Shown here: piece after piece, positions 1 to 5,131 of the stretch
How positions within the stretch are numbered: position 1 is the first letter of the stretch
Layout: every line of letters starts with the position of its first letter
DNA from: Actinomycetota bacterium
GTDB lineage: Bacteria > Actinomycetota > Geothermincolia > Geothermincolales > RBG-13-55-18
Reading direction: 5' to 3'
Length of the DNA: 6,416 nucleotides
Assembly: GCA_028275245.1 (NCBI GenBank)
Contig: JAPWVA010000077.1
Location: forward strand, 1-6,416
The notes under the pieces: model-generated
The model's input: the letters and a program-made list of their open reading frames with translations, nothing else
The model's database searches: none
What the model was told of the DNA's origin: nothing
Translations under genes and position numbers: made by a program

Positions 1-45
1 ATCCCTGGACCTTGAAGTGTGACTCGCCTTCCGGTTTTCAGCCAT
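1..45 (-). CDS. Possible start of a downstream gene, cut by the window edge
   Basis: An ATG at 45-43 opens a minus-strand frame that stays open to position 1, beginning MAENRKASHTSRSRD. It lies 26 bases after the permease stop, the spacing expected of a next gene in the same operon. A basic, Ser/Thr-rich start is seen in some TetR-type regulators and other short-leader proteins, but fifteen residues cannot identify a family. There is no good Shine-Dalgarno sequence at the usual distance; GGTGAT lies too far upstream. It may well be chance. Confidence 0.15.
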   Translation of the reverse strand, partial: MAENRKASHTSRSRD

Positions 46-71
46 TCACGGCCAGGGTGATCACCAGTGCA

Positions 72-635
72 TCAGAGCGAGCGGCGCTTGGTGGCTTGGG
101 CCAGGTCCAGGCGGTGTATGTGTCGCAGGGAAGGCCACTCCGAGAGCACCATCAGGGCCATCACGAAGAAGGCGGTCAGCGCCACCGATGTCGCCGACAG
201 CGCGGGTACGAAGGAGAAGAGGTCGGTCTCGTAAAGCCTCATGGCCTGAACCATGACGAATCGGGCGGCGAAGTAGCCGGGCACCAGGCCGATGAGGCCC
301 ATGATGACGTTCTCCAGAGTCAGGGAGAGGGAGGCCTTCCACTGGGGGATGCCCAAGGTGAGCATGGTGGCCACTTCTTGCTCCCTCTCCATGATGTTGA
401 TGGTGGAGGTGTTGAAGACCAGGGAGAAGGCCATCACAAACCCGAATATGAGCATCACGGCGATGACCAGGTAGAGCAGGGAAAGCATGGTCCTGATCTC
501 GTTCTTGATGTGGCCCAGGTCCACCAGGGAAAGCACACCTTCCATGGCATAGAGACTATGCCGTGCCTCGTCCAGTCGGGCGGGGTCGATTTTCAGGTAG
601 AAGGCCGTGGACTTCTCCCCGTATCCCAGCAGCTC
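72..635 (-). CDS. C-terminal fragment of the same FtsX/MacB-type permease, in a shifted frame
   Basis: This frame continues the permease at 593-2398. From GAG at 635 it reads ELLGYGEKSTAFYL, the end of the second extracytoplasmic domain, and then an FtsX module with three helices. Counting from the internal ATG at 545, the helices lie at about 21-45, 76-97 and 111-135, with the family signature MEREQEVATMLTLGIPQWK (52-70) and the closing PSLRHIHRLDLAQATK, which mirrors ARQSTKVQPTEALRG at the end of the first module. It ends at TGA (72-74). Joined to the first 588 residues it gives a protein of about 775 residues with two (1+3)-helix modules, a normal size for the family. I see no ribosome binding site that would make it an independent gene, so I read it as the 3' half of a frameshifted gene. 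A sequencing or assembly error is equally possible. Confidence 0.85.
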   Translation of the reverse strand, partial: ELLGYGEKSTAFYLKIDPARLDEARHSLYAMEGVLSLVDLGHIKNEIRTMLSLLYLVIAVMLIFGFVMAFSLVFNTSTINIMEREQEVATMLTLGIPQWKASLSLTLENVIMGLIGLVPGYFAARFVMVQAMRLYETDLFSFVPALSATSVALTAFFVMALMVLSEWPSLRHIHRLDLAQATKRRSL

Positions 636-2398
636 ACCCGGAAGGTCTCCTTCCTGCCGAAGACTTCCAGCTCCAAGCTGGAGCCCACCTGGATGCCCAG
701 CTCCTCCCGGTAGTTCTTGCTCACCAGGCAGCCCCCCGGCCTCACCGACACCTCCTCGTTGGCCTCGTTGAGGAATCCCCTCATATCGGTGCCAGGCTCT
801 ATACCTAGGACCACGCTTTCCAGCTCCCGCGAGCCGTTCCTCACGCGGCAGGGGGCGCCTACGGTGGGCTCCACCTTAAGGACGCCTGGCACGTTCTCCA
901 GCTTCCTCTGGGCGATCTTCGGTTGGGGTTCCAGGAAGAGAACGGCGACGTCGAAGGTGAACTGCTTCTGGAAGGCCCTGTTCATGTTGGCGTTGACGGT
1001 GTCGTTGAGCCCTAGGTTCATCATGATGAGCACCACGGCGAAGATTATCCCGATCACGGTGAAAGCCGTACGGCGCCGGTTCCTGAGCACGTTTCGCAGG
1101 GGAAGTCTCCAAAAGACCTTCAGGTGGGGGAGGAAGGGGATGAACCTTTCCACCAGGGTTTTCCTCCCGTACTTCACCGGGTCTATCTGCCCCCTCAGGG
1201 CTTCGGTGGGCTGGACCTTGGTGGACTGGCGGGCCGGGATCAGGCCCGCCAGGGCGCAGAAGCCCAGGGCGACGAGAACGCCTAGCAGCATGGCCGCGGG
1301 GTAGAAACCCAGGGAGGCGAAGGGTAGGCCTAGGGTGGAGGCATAGATCCTGGTTACGACCCAGGTGGCGGCCCCACCGAGGAGCAGGCCCGCAGCCGCC
1401 CCCACTGCCCCCACCAGCAGGGCGAAGGAGAGATAATGCAGCATCACACGGTTCCGGGAGAACCCCAACGCCCTCAGGAGCCCGATGGTGGGCCTCTGGA
1501 CCCTCACCATACGGGAAAGGATCATGTAGATGCTGAAGGCGGCGATGGAGAAGAACAGGATGGGGAAGAACAGGGCGAAGTTCCGCATCTGCCGCAGGTC
1601 CATCTCCAGGATGGTCTTGGAGACCTGGTTGTCCCGGGTGGTCACATCCTTGACCTGGTACGGGGAGAGGACTTCCAGCGCATCTCTCTCAGCCGCGGGG
1701 AGGTGGCGGTAGTCGTCCAGCCGGAAGGCGAACTCGTTGTAAGAACCGGGAGGGAAGTCCAGCAGGAAGCGGGCCTGCTCTTCGTTGAAGTAGAAGACCC
1801 CGTAGGCGGAGGCGCTGGTCATGGGAAACTGCCGGTTGCGGAAGACGATGATGTACTCGGGGCTGGTCACCACCCCCGCCACCTTAACCTTCAACCGCCG
1901 GCCGTTCTTGAGCACGTAGACATGGTCGCCAGGCTTGAGCCGATTGAAGGAGGCGAAGCGGCGCTCCACCAGGCAGGTGAGCTCGGACTCCTCCCGCTCC
2001 AGGTCGCGCCCGTCGATGAGCTGCAGAAGGTTCACGTAGGGCCTCTCCCGGGGGATGCTGATGACCTGGCCGGTTATACGGGATCCCCCCTCCAGCTCGA
2101 AGCTGGCGGGCATGTTGACCCGTGGGGTGAGCATCTCCACGTGTTCCAAGTCCTTCAGCCTGGCCAGGGCCTGCTGGGGAGCCCTTTCCACCCTCACCAG
2201 CAGGTCCTCGAAGTGGAGCTTTTCATAGGTGTGATCGATGGACCGGGAGAGGTTGAGGAAGGACATGTAGGAGGCGAGGAAGAGCACCAGGCCTATGGCC
2301 ACCACCGACGAGACGGCGAGAAACCTTCCCCGGGACTGGCGGATCTCCCGCCTCAGCTTACGGCGGAGAAGCCTCCCTCCCGCGAATCGGCTTGGCAT
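593..2398 (-). CDS. FtsX/MacB-type ABC transporter permease, N-terminal part (frameshifted gene)
   Basis: Integral membrane permease of an ABC transporter of the FtsX/MacB class. Such proteins usually act in lipid or lipoprotein extraction, drug or peptide export, or envelope signalling, powered by a separate ATPase. The 601-residue frame shows one helix (27-50), a long extracytoplasmic domain (about 51-270) and three helices (275-297, 322-345, 367-388) carrying the FtsX signature IGLLRALGFSRNRV (305-318) and the closing ARQSTKVQPTEALRG (389-403). A second module then begins: RNVLRNRRRTAFTVIG and a helix at 444-464, followed by another extracytoplasmic domain. The frame runs into a stop soon after V588, while the remaining three helices lie in another frame at 72-635. 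I chose the ATG at 2398 because GGGAGG (2411-2406) sits 7 bases upstream; the open frame extends to 2569 but that part is low-complexity. Family assignment is firm, substrate unknown. No ATPase is visible nearby. Confidence 0.9.
   Translation of the reverse strand: MPSRFAGGRLLRRKLRREIRQSRGRFLAVSSVVAIGLVLFLASYMSFLNLSRSIDHTYEKLHFEDLLVRVERAPQQALARLKDLEHVEMLTPRVNMPASFELEGGSRITGQVISIPRERPYVNLLQLIDGRDLEREESELTCLVERRFASFNRLKPGDHVYVLKNGRRLKVKVAGVVTSPEYIIVFRNRQFPMTSASAYGVFYFNEEQARFLLDFPPGSYNEFAFRLDDYRHLPAAERDALEVLSPYQVKDVTTRDNQVSKTILEMDLRQMRNFALFFPILFFSIAAFSIYMILSRMVRVQRPTIGLLRALGFSRNRVMLHYLSFALLVGAVGAAAGLLLGGAATWVVTRIYASTLGLPFASLGFYPAAMLLGVLVALGFCALAGLIPARQSTKVQPTEALRGQIDPVKYGRKTLVERFIPFLPHLKVFWRLPLRNVLRNRRRTAFTVIGIIFAVVLIMMNLGLNDTVNANMNRAFQKQFTFDVAVLFLEPQPKIAQRKLENVPGVLKVEPTVGAPCRVRNGSRELESVVLGIEPGTDMRGFLNEANEEVSVRPGGCLVSKNYREELGIQVGSSLELEVFGRKETFRVSCWDTGRSPRPST
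627..641 (-). other. Frameshift junction in the permease gene
   Basis: On the minus strand the first frame reads F-R-V (643-635) and then S-C-W-D-T-G-R-S-P-R-P-S-T-stop. The other frame reads E-L-L-G-Y-G-E-K-S-T-A-F-Y-L from 635 and stays open to the family's C-terminus. The switch therefore lies close to 633-638. Adding one base, or slipping back one base at AGC, would join the frames as V-S-L-L-G-Y. A deletion of 10 or 13 bases is also possible. No classical heptameric slippery site (X-XXY-YYZ) is visible at the junction, which argues against programmed frameshifting. Confidence 0.75.
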
Positions 2399-2405
2399 CG
2401 AGCAT

Positions 2406-2411
2406 CCTCCC
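2406..2411 (-). promoter_or_regulatory. Shine-Dalgarno sequence of the permease gene
   Basis: GGGAGG on the minus strand, with a 7-base spacer (ATGCTCG) before the ATG at 2398. It decides the start: the upstream extension of the frame to 2569 has no comparable site and encodes Pro/Gly/Arg-rich sequence without a recognisable domain. The ATG inside the spacer (2405-2403) is in another frame. Confidence 0.75.
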
Positions 2412-2435
2412 TTCTCCCGCGGGTACCAGACCGGC

Positions 2436-2502
2436 GCGGGGCCGTTTCCCCGCAGGGGTCCCGGAGGGCCTCCGGGTCGGCCGGCGAGCGGCCCCCTCGC
2501 CG
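2436..2502 (-). promoter_or_regulatory. Three consecutive hairpins in the permease 5' leader
   Basis: Reading the minus strand toward the permease there are three perfect inverted repeats. The first is CGGCGAG/CTCGCCG with a 7-base loop (2502-2482). The second is CCCGGAGG/CCTCCGGG around a single base (2476-2460). The third is GCGGGG/CCCCGC with the loop AAACGG (2453-2436). They lie roughly 40-105 bases before the start codon. None is followed by a T-run, so they are not simple intrinsic terminators. In DNA this GC-rich some such repeats arise by chance; a leader-RNA role is only inferred. Confidence 0.35.
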
Positions 2503-2662
2503 AGTCAAGGACCGGTTCTATCGCTATGCCCTGGGGCTTTGCCCGGCAGGGAGCGGCCGCTATCTCCATGATACCAGCCAGGCCCGGGGCTAGGTTCCGA
2601 TGCGCGGGGAGGCCTGGCTACCGGTGAGCGGGGCCATCGATATATGGAAAAAATCGGAAAGG

Positions 2663-2689
2663 GGCTGACTCGGGAGGAGAGAGGCTGAC
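2663..2689. repeat. GGCTGAC direct repeat, 20-bp period
   Basis: GGCTGACTC at 2663-2671 recurs as GGCTGACCC at 2683-2691. The 20-bp period puts both copies on nearly the same face of the helix. They sit just beside the AT-rich island in the divergent spacer, a plausible place for a regulator to bind. The match is short and could be chance. Confidence 0.35.
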
Positions 2690-2737
2690 CCAGGACGGCA
2701 ATATAGGGCTTGTTCCATACCCGGGGCGCCCGGGGTG

Positions 2738-2885
2738 CCCGTGGCCACGGGTCCGGGGGACGCTTTCCTAGGATCCCCGGGGTCATCGCCACCGGGAAGG
2801 GAGCCGGAACCGTCCTTCCCTTCGCGAGGCGAAAGGCGGTTTCCGGGGAACCCCGTGAGGGCTGGAAATCCACGGTTTCCCGTGG
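2738..2885. repeat. Cluster of five inverted repeats upstream of the small membrane protein gene
   Basis: Five inverted repeats follow one another within 148 bases. They are the perfect palindrome CCCGTGGCCACGGG (2738-2751); GGGAAGG/CCTTCCC with a 13-base loop (2794-2820); TTCGC/GCGAA with loop GAG (2821-2833); CGGGG/CCCCG with a 2-base gap (2844-2855); and CCACGG/CCGTGG with loop TTTC (2870-2885). No T-run follows any of them. I do not recognise a known riboswitch or non-coding RNA. The cluster could be a structured 5' leader of the gene at 2981, an unknown small RNA, or the chance product of GC-rich DNA. Confidence 0.4.
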
Positions 2886-2970
2886 CTTGTGCAGGATGGG
2901 CGCCTTCGGGTTAGACTGGTCTTGAGCGGTAGGGGCTGGTCGCCTCGAGGTTTTTCCCCGCAGGGAGGAA

Positions 2971-2976
2971 AGGAGG
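2971..2976 (+). promoter_or_regulatory. Shine-Dalgarno sequence of the 132-residue membrane protein gene
   Basis: AGGAGG lies 4 bases before the ATG at 2981, inside a purine-rich stretch that also contains GGGAGG at 2963-2968. The spacing is short but the match is strong, and it supports a real gene starting at 2981. Confidence 0.7.
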
Positions 2977-2980
2977 GACG

Positions 2981-3379
2981 ATGATACCGTTCGACAGCTT
3001 CCTCATCGACGGGCCCTGGCTTCTCTCCCTAGGCTGGCTCTACGGCAAGGTAACCCGCCGTATGGTGAAGGACGAAGAGAGGAGGAAACGGGTCCGGCGC
3101 TTCCTGGACCTGGCCACGCTGGGCGCTTTCTACGTGACTAGCGTTAGCCTTTACCTGAACCTGGAGTGGACTCGGTGGATATGGGAGATGTGCAGGGCCA
3201 AGTCGGGCCGGGACTGGATGGTTAACTCCGGCGTTTTCCGTTTCGACACGGAGAACATGTCCCCCCGGGCCCACGCGGTCTGCGCCGCCATCTTCGCCAC
3301 CTATCCCCTCTGGTTGAAGGCTGGATATCAACTGGCGGACCGCAGCGGCGGGGAGGCGGTGGAGACCCCGACCACCTGA
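2981..3379 (+). CDS. Small membrane protein of unknown function (132 residues)
   Basis: I do not recognise a named family. The protein has a hydrophobic segment at about 11-22, a basic charged stretch (23-41, rich in Arg, Lys and Glu), a clear membrane helix at about 42-61, a Trp-rich loop (LEWTRWIWEM, 61-70) and a third hydrophobic segment at about 97-117, ending in a polar tail. Three membrane passes with the basic stretch in the cytoplasm is the likely topology. The strong Shine-Dalgarno sequence, the natural amino-acid composition and the charge pattern support a real gene. The Trp/Arg-rich loop (WTRWIW, CRAKSGRDWM) and the FRFDTENMSPRAHA stretch look like conserved-motif material, but I cannot verify that. 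It is transcribed away from the permease and apparently alone. The stop codon lies within the first copy of a direct repeat starting at 3374, so the last residues may not be original. Confidence 0.75.
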   Translation: MIPFDSFLIDGPWLLSLGWLYGKVTRRMVKDEERRKRVRRFLDLATLGAFYVTSVSLYLNLEWTRWIWEMCRAKSGRDWMVNSGVFRFDTENMSPRAHAVCAAIFATYPLWLKAGYQLADRSGGEAVETPTT

Positions 3380-3483
3380 CATTCCCGTTTCACCGGGGGT
3401 TCGGTGAGCTTAGATGATGCACTTCTCCAGGTCCACCGGTACCAGGACCTGACATGCCTGTTTCACCAGGGGTCCGTGGAGCT
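3374..3483 (-). repeat. Pair of 37-bp direct repeats, 73-bp period, resembling IS21-type ends
   Basis: Positions 3374-3410 and 3447-3483 align without gaps at 31 of 37 bases. Read on the minus strand, each contains GGTGAAAC followed by a TGTCAGG motif: CGGTGAAACGGGAATGTCAGG and TGGTGAAACAGGCATGTCAGG differ at only three positions. From memory, IS21-family elements carry several such repeated blocks near termini that start with TG, so this may be the remnant of an element end. No transposase fragment is visible. The intervening DNA has a 7-bp hairpin, CAGGTCC/GGACCTG (3428-3451). The repeat itself is seen directly; the IS21 link is inferred. Confidence 0.55.
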
Positions 3484-3564
3484 GGCCGGGAAAGGACAGG
3501 ACCCAGGCACCGGCACCGGATGGGGAGCGGTTTCCCCTTACCGGGAAGGAAGTCAAGGACCAGC

Positions 3565-3661
3565 GTGTCGGGAAGTGCCGTGGAAAGGGCTCCTCCCGGT
3601 ATGAGATGGGGGCCAACATGGGGGCCTAGCGACCATAAGCCTCCGGTGTCAGGAAGTGCCG
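3565..3661 (+). repeat. GTGTC(G/A)GGAAGTGCCG direct repeat, 81-bp period
   Basis: GTGTCGGGAAGTGCCG (3565-3580) recurs as GTGTCAGGAAGTGCCG (3646-3661), 15 of 16 bases identical. The similarity continues through GGAAAGGG and GAAAAGGG and then fades. Both copies carry TGTC(G/A)GG in plus orientation, opposite to the TGTCAGG of the pair at 3374-3483. The tandem ATGGGGGCC pair (3606-3614 and 3618-3626) lies in the first unit. Confidence 0.7.
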
Positions 3662-3670
3662 AGAAAAGGG

Positions 3671-3822
3671 ACTCTGCCGGGGTGATGCGAGTAGGATTGG
3701 GGCGTACGTAAGGGGCCTGAGGGAAACGAGAATGATCCTTGCCGGGTGATGCAGCAGGATCCCGATGCTGTCTGCGCTCGTCGGCTCCAGGGGTAAAGCG
3801 GATGATTTCTGCCGGGTGATGT
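3671..3822. repeat. GCCGGG(G)TGATG repeats
   Basis: GCCGGGGTGATG at 3676-3687, then GCCGGGTGATG at 3741-3751 and 3811-3821. The last two are exactly 70 bp apart and their similarity reaches back to 3721 and 3791 (24 of 31 bases match). The spacings of 65 and 70 are not multiples of three, which argues against a coding repeat. Together with the copies at 3374-3483 and 3565-3661 they suggest a decayed array with a period of about 70 bp. Confidence 0.6.
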
Positions 3823-3960
3823 AACCTGCGACTGGCCTCCCCTGCCCCGCACGCTCCAAGTCTTCCCTTTGGCCTTACTGGCTTGCCGCCCCGTCTAAAT
3901 ACTCGGAAGGCCTCCCGGGAAGCGATACCTGGGTAGGGAGGGCACCCGATAGAACCCGAT

Positions 3961-3981
3961 GCGGGAAAAGGAGCTTCCCGC
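3961..3981. repeat. Hairpin in the leader of the EamA gene
   Basis: GCGGGAA and TTCCCGC form a perfect 7-bp stem with a 7-base loop (AAGGAGC). It lies 150 bases before the EamA start codon and is not followed by a T-run on either strand. The loop carries a purine-rich AAGGAG, but no start codon or open frame follows that would make it a ribosome binding site. Role unknown. Confidence 0.35.
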
Positions 3982-4118
3982 GGCGGGGTAGGGTCCCGGG
4001 TCGCTGAAGGGTCTGGCGGAAGGCCGGGCGGGACACTGCCACACCAGCCCGCGGGGACAGCGGGTCCTTCCCCCTGGGGCGCGGGGGCCTCCCCGGCTGA
4101 CGGCGAAAAGCCCTGCCT

Positions 4119-4126
4119 GGAGGTGA
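4119..4126 (+). promoter_or_regulatory. Shine-Dalgarno sequence of the EamA transporter gene
   Basis: GGAGGTGA, a near-perfect complement of the 16S rRNA 3' end. Its GGAGG core is 7 bases before the ATG at 4131. It is the strongest ribosome binding site in the window and fixes the start. Confidence 0.85.
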
Positions 4127-4130
4127 AAGG

Positions 4131-5090
4131 ATGCGTTCTAAGGTTCTTCACCACGGGTTGATGGTACTGCTGACGGCGGCCTGGGGACTGGCCTTCATTG
4201 CCATAAAGGAGCTCTCCGGGGAGATATCCTTCGTTAGCCTGAACCTGGCCCGGTTCCTACTGGCCTCGCTGGCCCTGTTACCCTTCCTCCTTTTCCACCG
4301 CCGCCGGCGACCGCGTTTCCGGTGGAGGGAGCGCCTGGTGCTCCTGGCGGCGGGGGTGCTCGCCGTCTGGGGATACCACCTGGCGGTCAATTACGGTGAG
4401 ACTGCCGCACCGGCGGGGGCGGCCGGGGTGGTGGCCAACAGCTCCCCCCTTTTTGTGATCTTGTTGGCTTGCATCTTCCGACGGGAGAGTGTGGACCATT
4501 GGAAGGCGATAGGAGTATCGCTCTCCTTCGCCGGCCTGGTCCTGGTGACGGCGCTGGGAAGCCCTGCCTCCGTCTCCCAGGGAGGAACCGGGGAGGTAAG
4601 ATGCCTCCTGGCGGTGGCGCTGGCGGCCCTTTCCTGGGCGGCCTACACGGTGCTGCTCCAGCCCCTGCTGGAGGTCCACCTCACCCTTCGGGTGACCGCT
4701 TACGCCACGGTCCTGGGCTCGCTCACCCAGCTTCCCCTGCTGGCCTTGGTGGACCTCCCCGGGGAGCTGTCCCGGCTCTCCGGGAGGGGGTGGGCTTGGC
4801 TGGCCTTCCTCTCCCTGGGTTGCACCGTCCTGGGGTACCTGCTTTACCACCGGGGAATCGAGGTGCTGGGCCCCACCACCGCCTCCCTTTACCTCTACCT
4901 GGTGGCCCCCTTCTCGGTGCTCTGGGGATGGCTGCTGCGGGGCGAACCCTTGACCACCGGGCTGGCTTGGGGGACCGCTCTTCTCTTGGCGGGCTTCCTT
5001 TTGGTGGAGATGGGGGAGCGGCTACCCCGCCGGGGGATGGGTGGACTGCCGGCCGAAAAGCCGTGGAAGGAACAGGTCGCCCGGGCCTGA
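4131..5090 (+). CDS. EamA-family (drug/metabolite transporter superfamily) permease
   Basis: Inner-membrane carrier of the DMT superfamily, 319 residues, with the usual tandem pair of five-helix EamA domains. Helices lie at about 8-26, 35-55, 68-86, 94-116, 124-142, 157-178, 187-207, 221-239, 248-270 and 276-293. Family features include the N-terminal AAWGLAFIAIK, the end of the first repeat's fourth helix (SSPLFVILLACIFRRES, 104-120) and the matching GPTTASLYLYLVAPFSVLWG (247-266) followed by LLRGEPLT in the second repeat. The Arg-rich loop at 57-67 is cytoplasmic under the positive-inside rule. The tail after 294 is polar and cytoplasmic. Members export amino acids, metabolites or drugs, or import sugars and nucleosides; sequence alone does not give the substrate. 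The length is typical and the frame intact. The gene stands alone and converges on the DUF1786 gene. Confidence 0.93.
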   Translation: MRSKVLHHGLMVLLTAAWGLAFIAIKELSGEISFVSLNLARFLLASLALLPFLLFHRRRRPRFRWRERLVLLAAGVLAVWGYHLAVNYGETAAPAGAAGVVANSSPLFVILLACIFRRESVDHWKAIGVSLSFAGLVLVTALGSPASVSQGGTGEVRCLLAVALAALSWAAYTVLLQPLLEVHLTLRVTAYATVLGSLTQLPLLALVDLPGELSRLSGRGWAWLAFLSLGCTVLGYLLYHRGIEVLGPTTASLYLYLVAPFSVLWGWLLRGEPLTTGLAWGTALLLAGFLLVEMGERLPRRGMGGLPAEKPWKEQVARA

Positions 5091-5131
5091 GGGCTAACGA
5101 GGGATCAGCCGGACCTCGCCGCTTGTATCCT

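Larger units (their letters stand above)
2399..2980. other. Divergent intergenic region without a convincing gene
   Basis: This 582-base gap separates the permease (minus) from the small membrane protein (plus) and must hold both promoters. The open frames here, such as 2505-2873 on the minus strand and 2710-2925 on the plus strand, translate to Pro/Arg/Gly-rich sequence without domain character and lack ribosome binding sites. The most AT-rich patch is 2638-2655 (ATCGATATATGGAAAAAATC). I could not find a -35/-10 pair with correct spacing on either strand, so no promoter is called. The region is otherwise notable for clustered inverted repeats, listed separately. Confidence 0.6.
3380..4130. 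other. Long non-coding stretch between the small membrane protein and the EamA transporter
   Basis: About 750 bases without a credible gene. The left 450 bases hold the degenerate repeats listed separately. The right 300 bases are GC-rich single-copy sequence forming the leader of the EamA gene. A minus-strand open frame at 3390-4154 spans nearly all of it but is Pro/Arg/Gly-rich, overlaps the EamA start and runs through repeats whose periods break the reading frame; I judge it spurious. TAAATA at 3896-3901 is the best -10-like hexamer ahead of the EamA gene, but the only -35 candidate, TTACTG (3875-3880), leaves a 15-base spacer, so the promoter call is weak. Confidence 0.55.

Noticed and set aside
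627..645. Programmed -1 frameshift in the permease
   Set aside because: A -1 slip would join the frames, but there is no X-XXY-YYZ slippery heptamer, and this permease family is not known to me to use recoding. Error or mutation is simpler.
12..713. 233-residue plus-strand open frame
   Set aside because: It is antisense to the C-terminal part of the permease; its composition (many His, Gln, Gly) is typical of a shadow frame.
1436..2593. 385-residue plus-strand open frame opposite the permease
   Set aside because: It is the antisense shadow of the permease gene, His/Gln/Gly-rich, without a ribosome binding site or recognisable domain.
2505..2873. 122-residue minus-strand open frame in the divergent spacer
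   Set aside because: It is Pro/Arg/Ser-rich, has no ribosome binding site or hydrophobic pattern, and runs through the inverted-repeat cluster.
2838..2890. Cobalamin-type or other known riboswitch
   Set aside because: GGGGAACCCCGTGAGGG superficially recalls part of a cobalamin riboswitch, but the remaining conserved elements are missing and the downstream gene is not a cobalamin gene.
3374..3822. Degenerate CRISPR array
   Set aside because: The 60-81 bp spacing is in the CRISPR range, but the copies are too divergent, their lengths vary, spacers and repeats cannot be delimited, and no cas gene is present.
3985..4075. T-box leader ahead of the EamA gene
   Set aside because: GC-rich hairpins are present, but the T-box core TGGNACCGCG is absent and no terminator/antiterminator pair with a T-run can be drawn.
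3390..4154. 254-residue minus-strand open frame
   Set aside because: It is Pro/Arg/Gly-rich with no domain, overlaps the well-supported EamA start and crosses DNA repeats whose 65-, 70- and 73-bp steps would break a coding frame. Long chance frames are common in GC-rich DNA.
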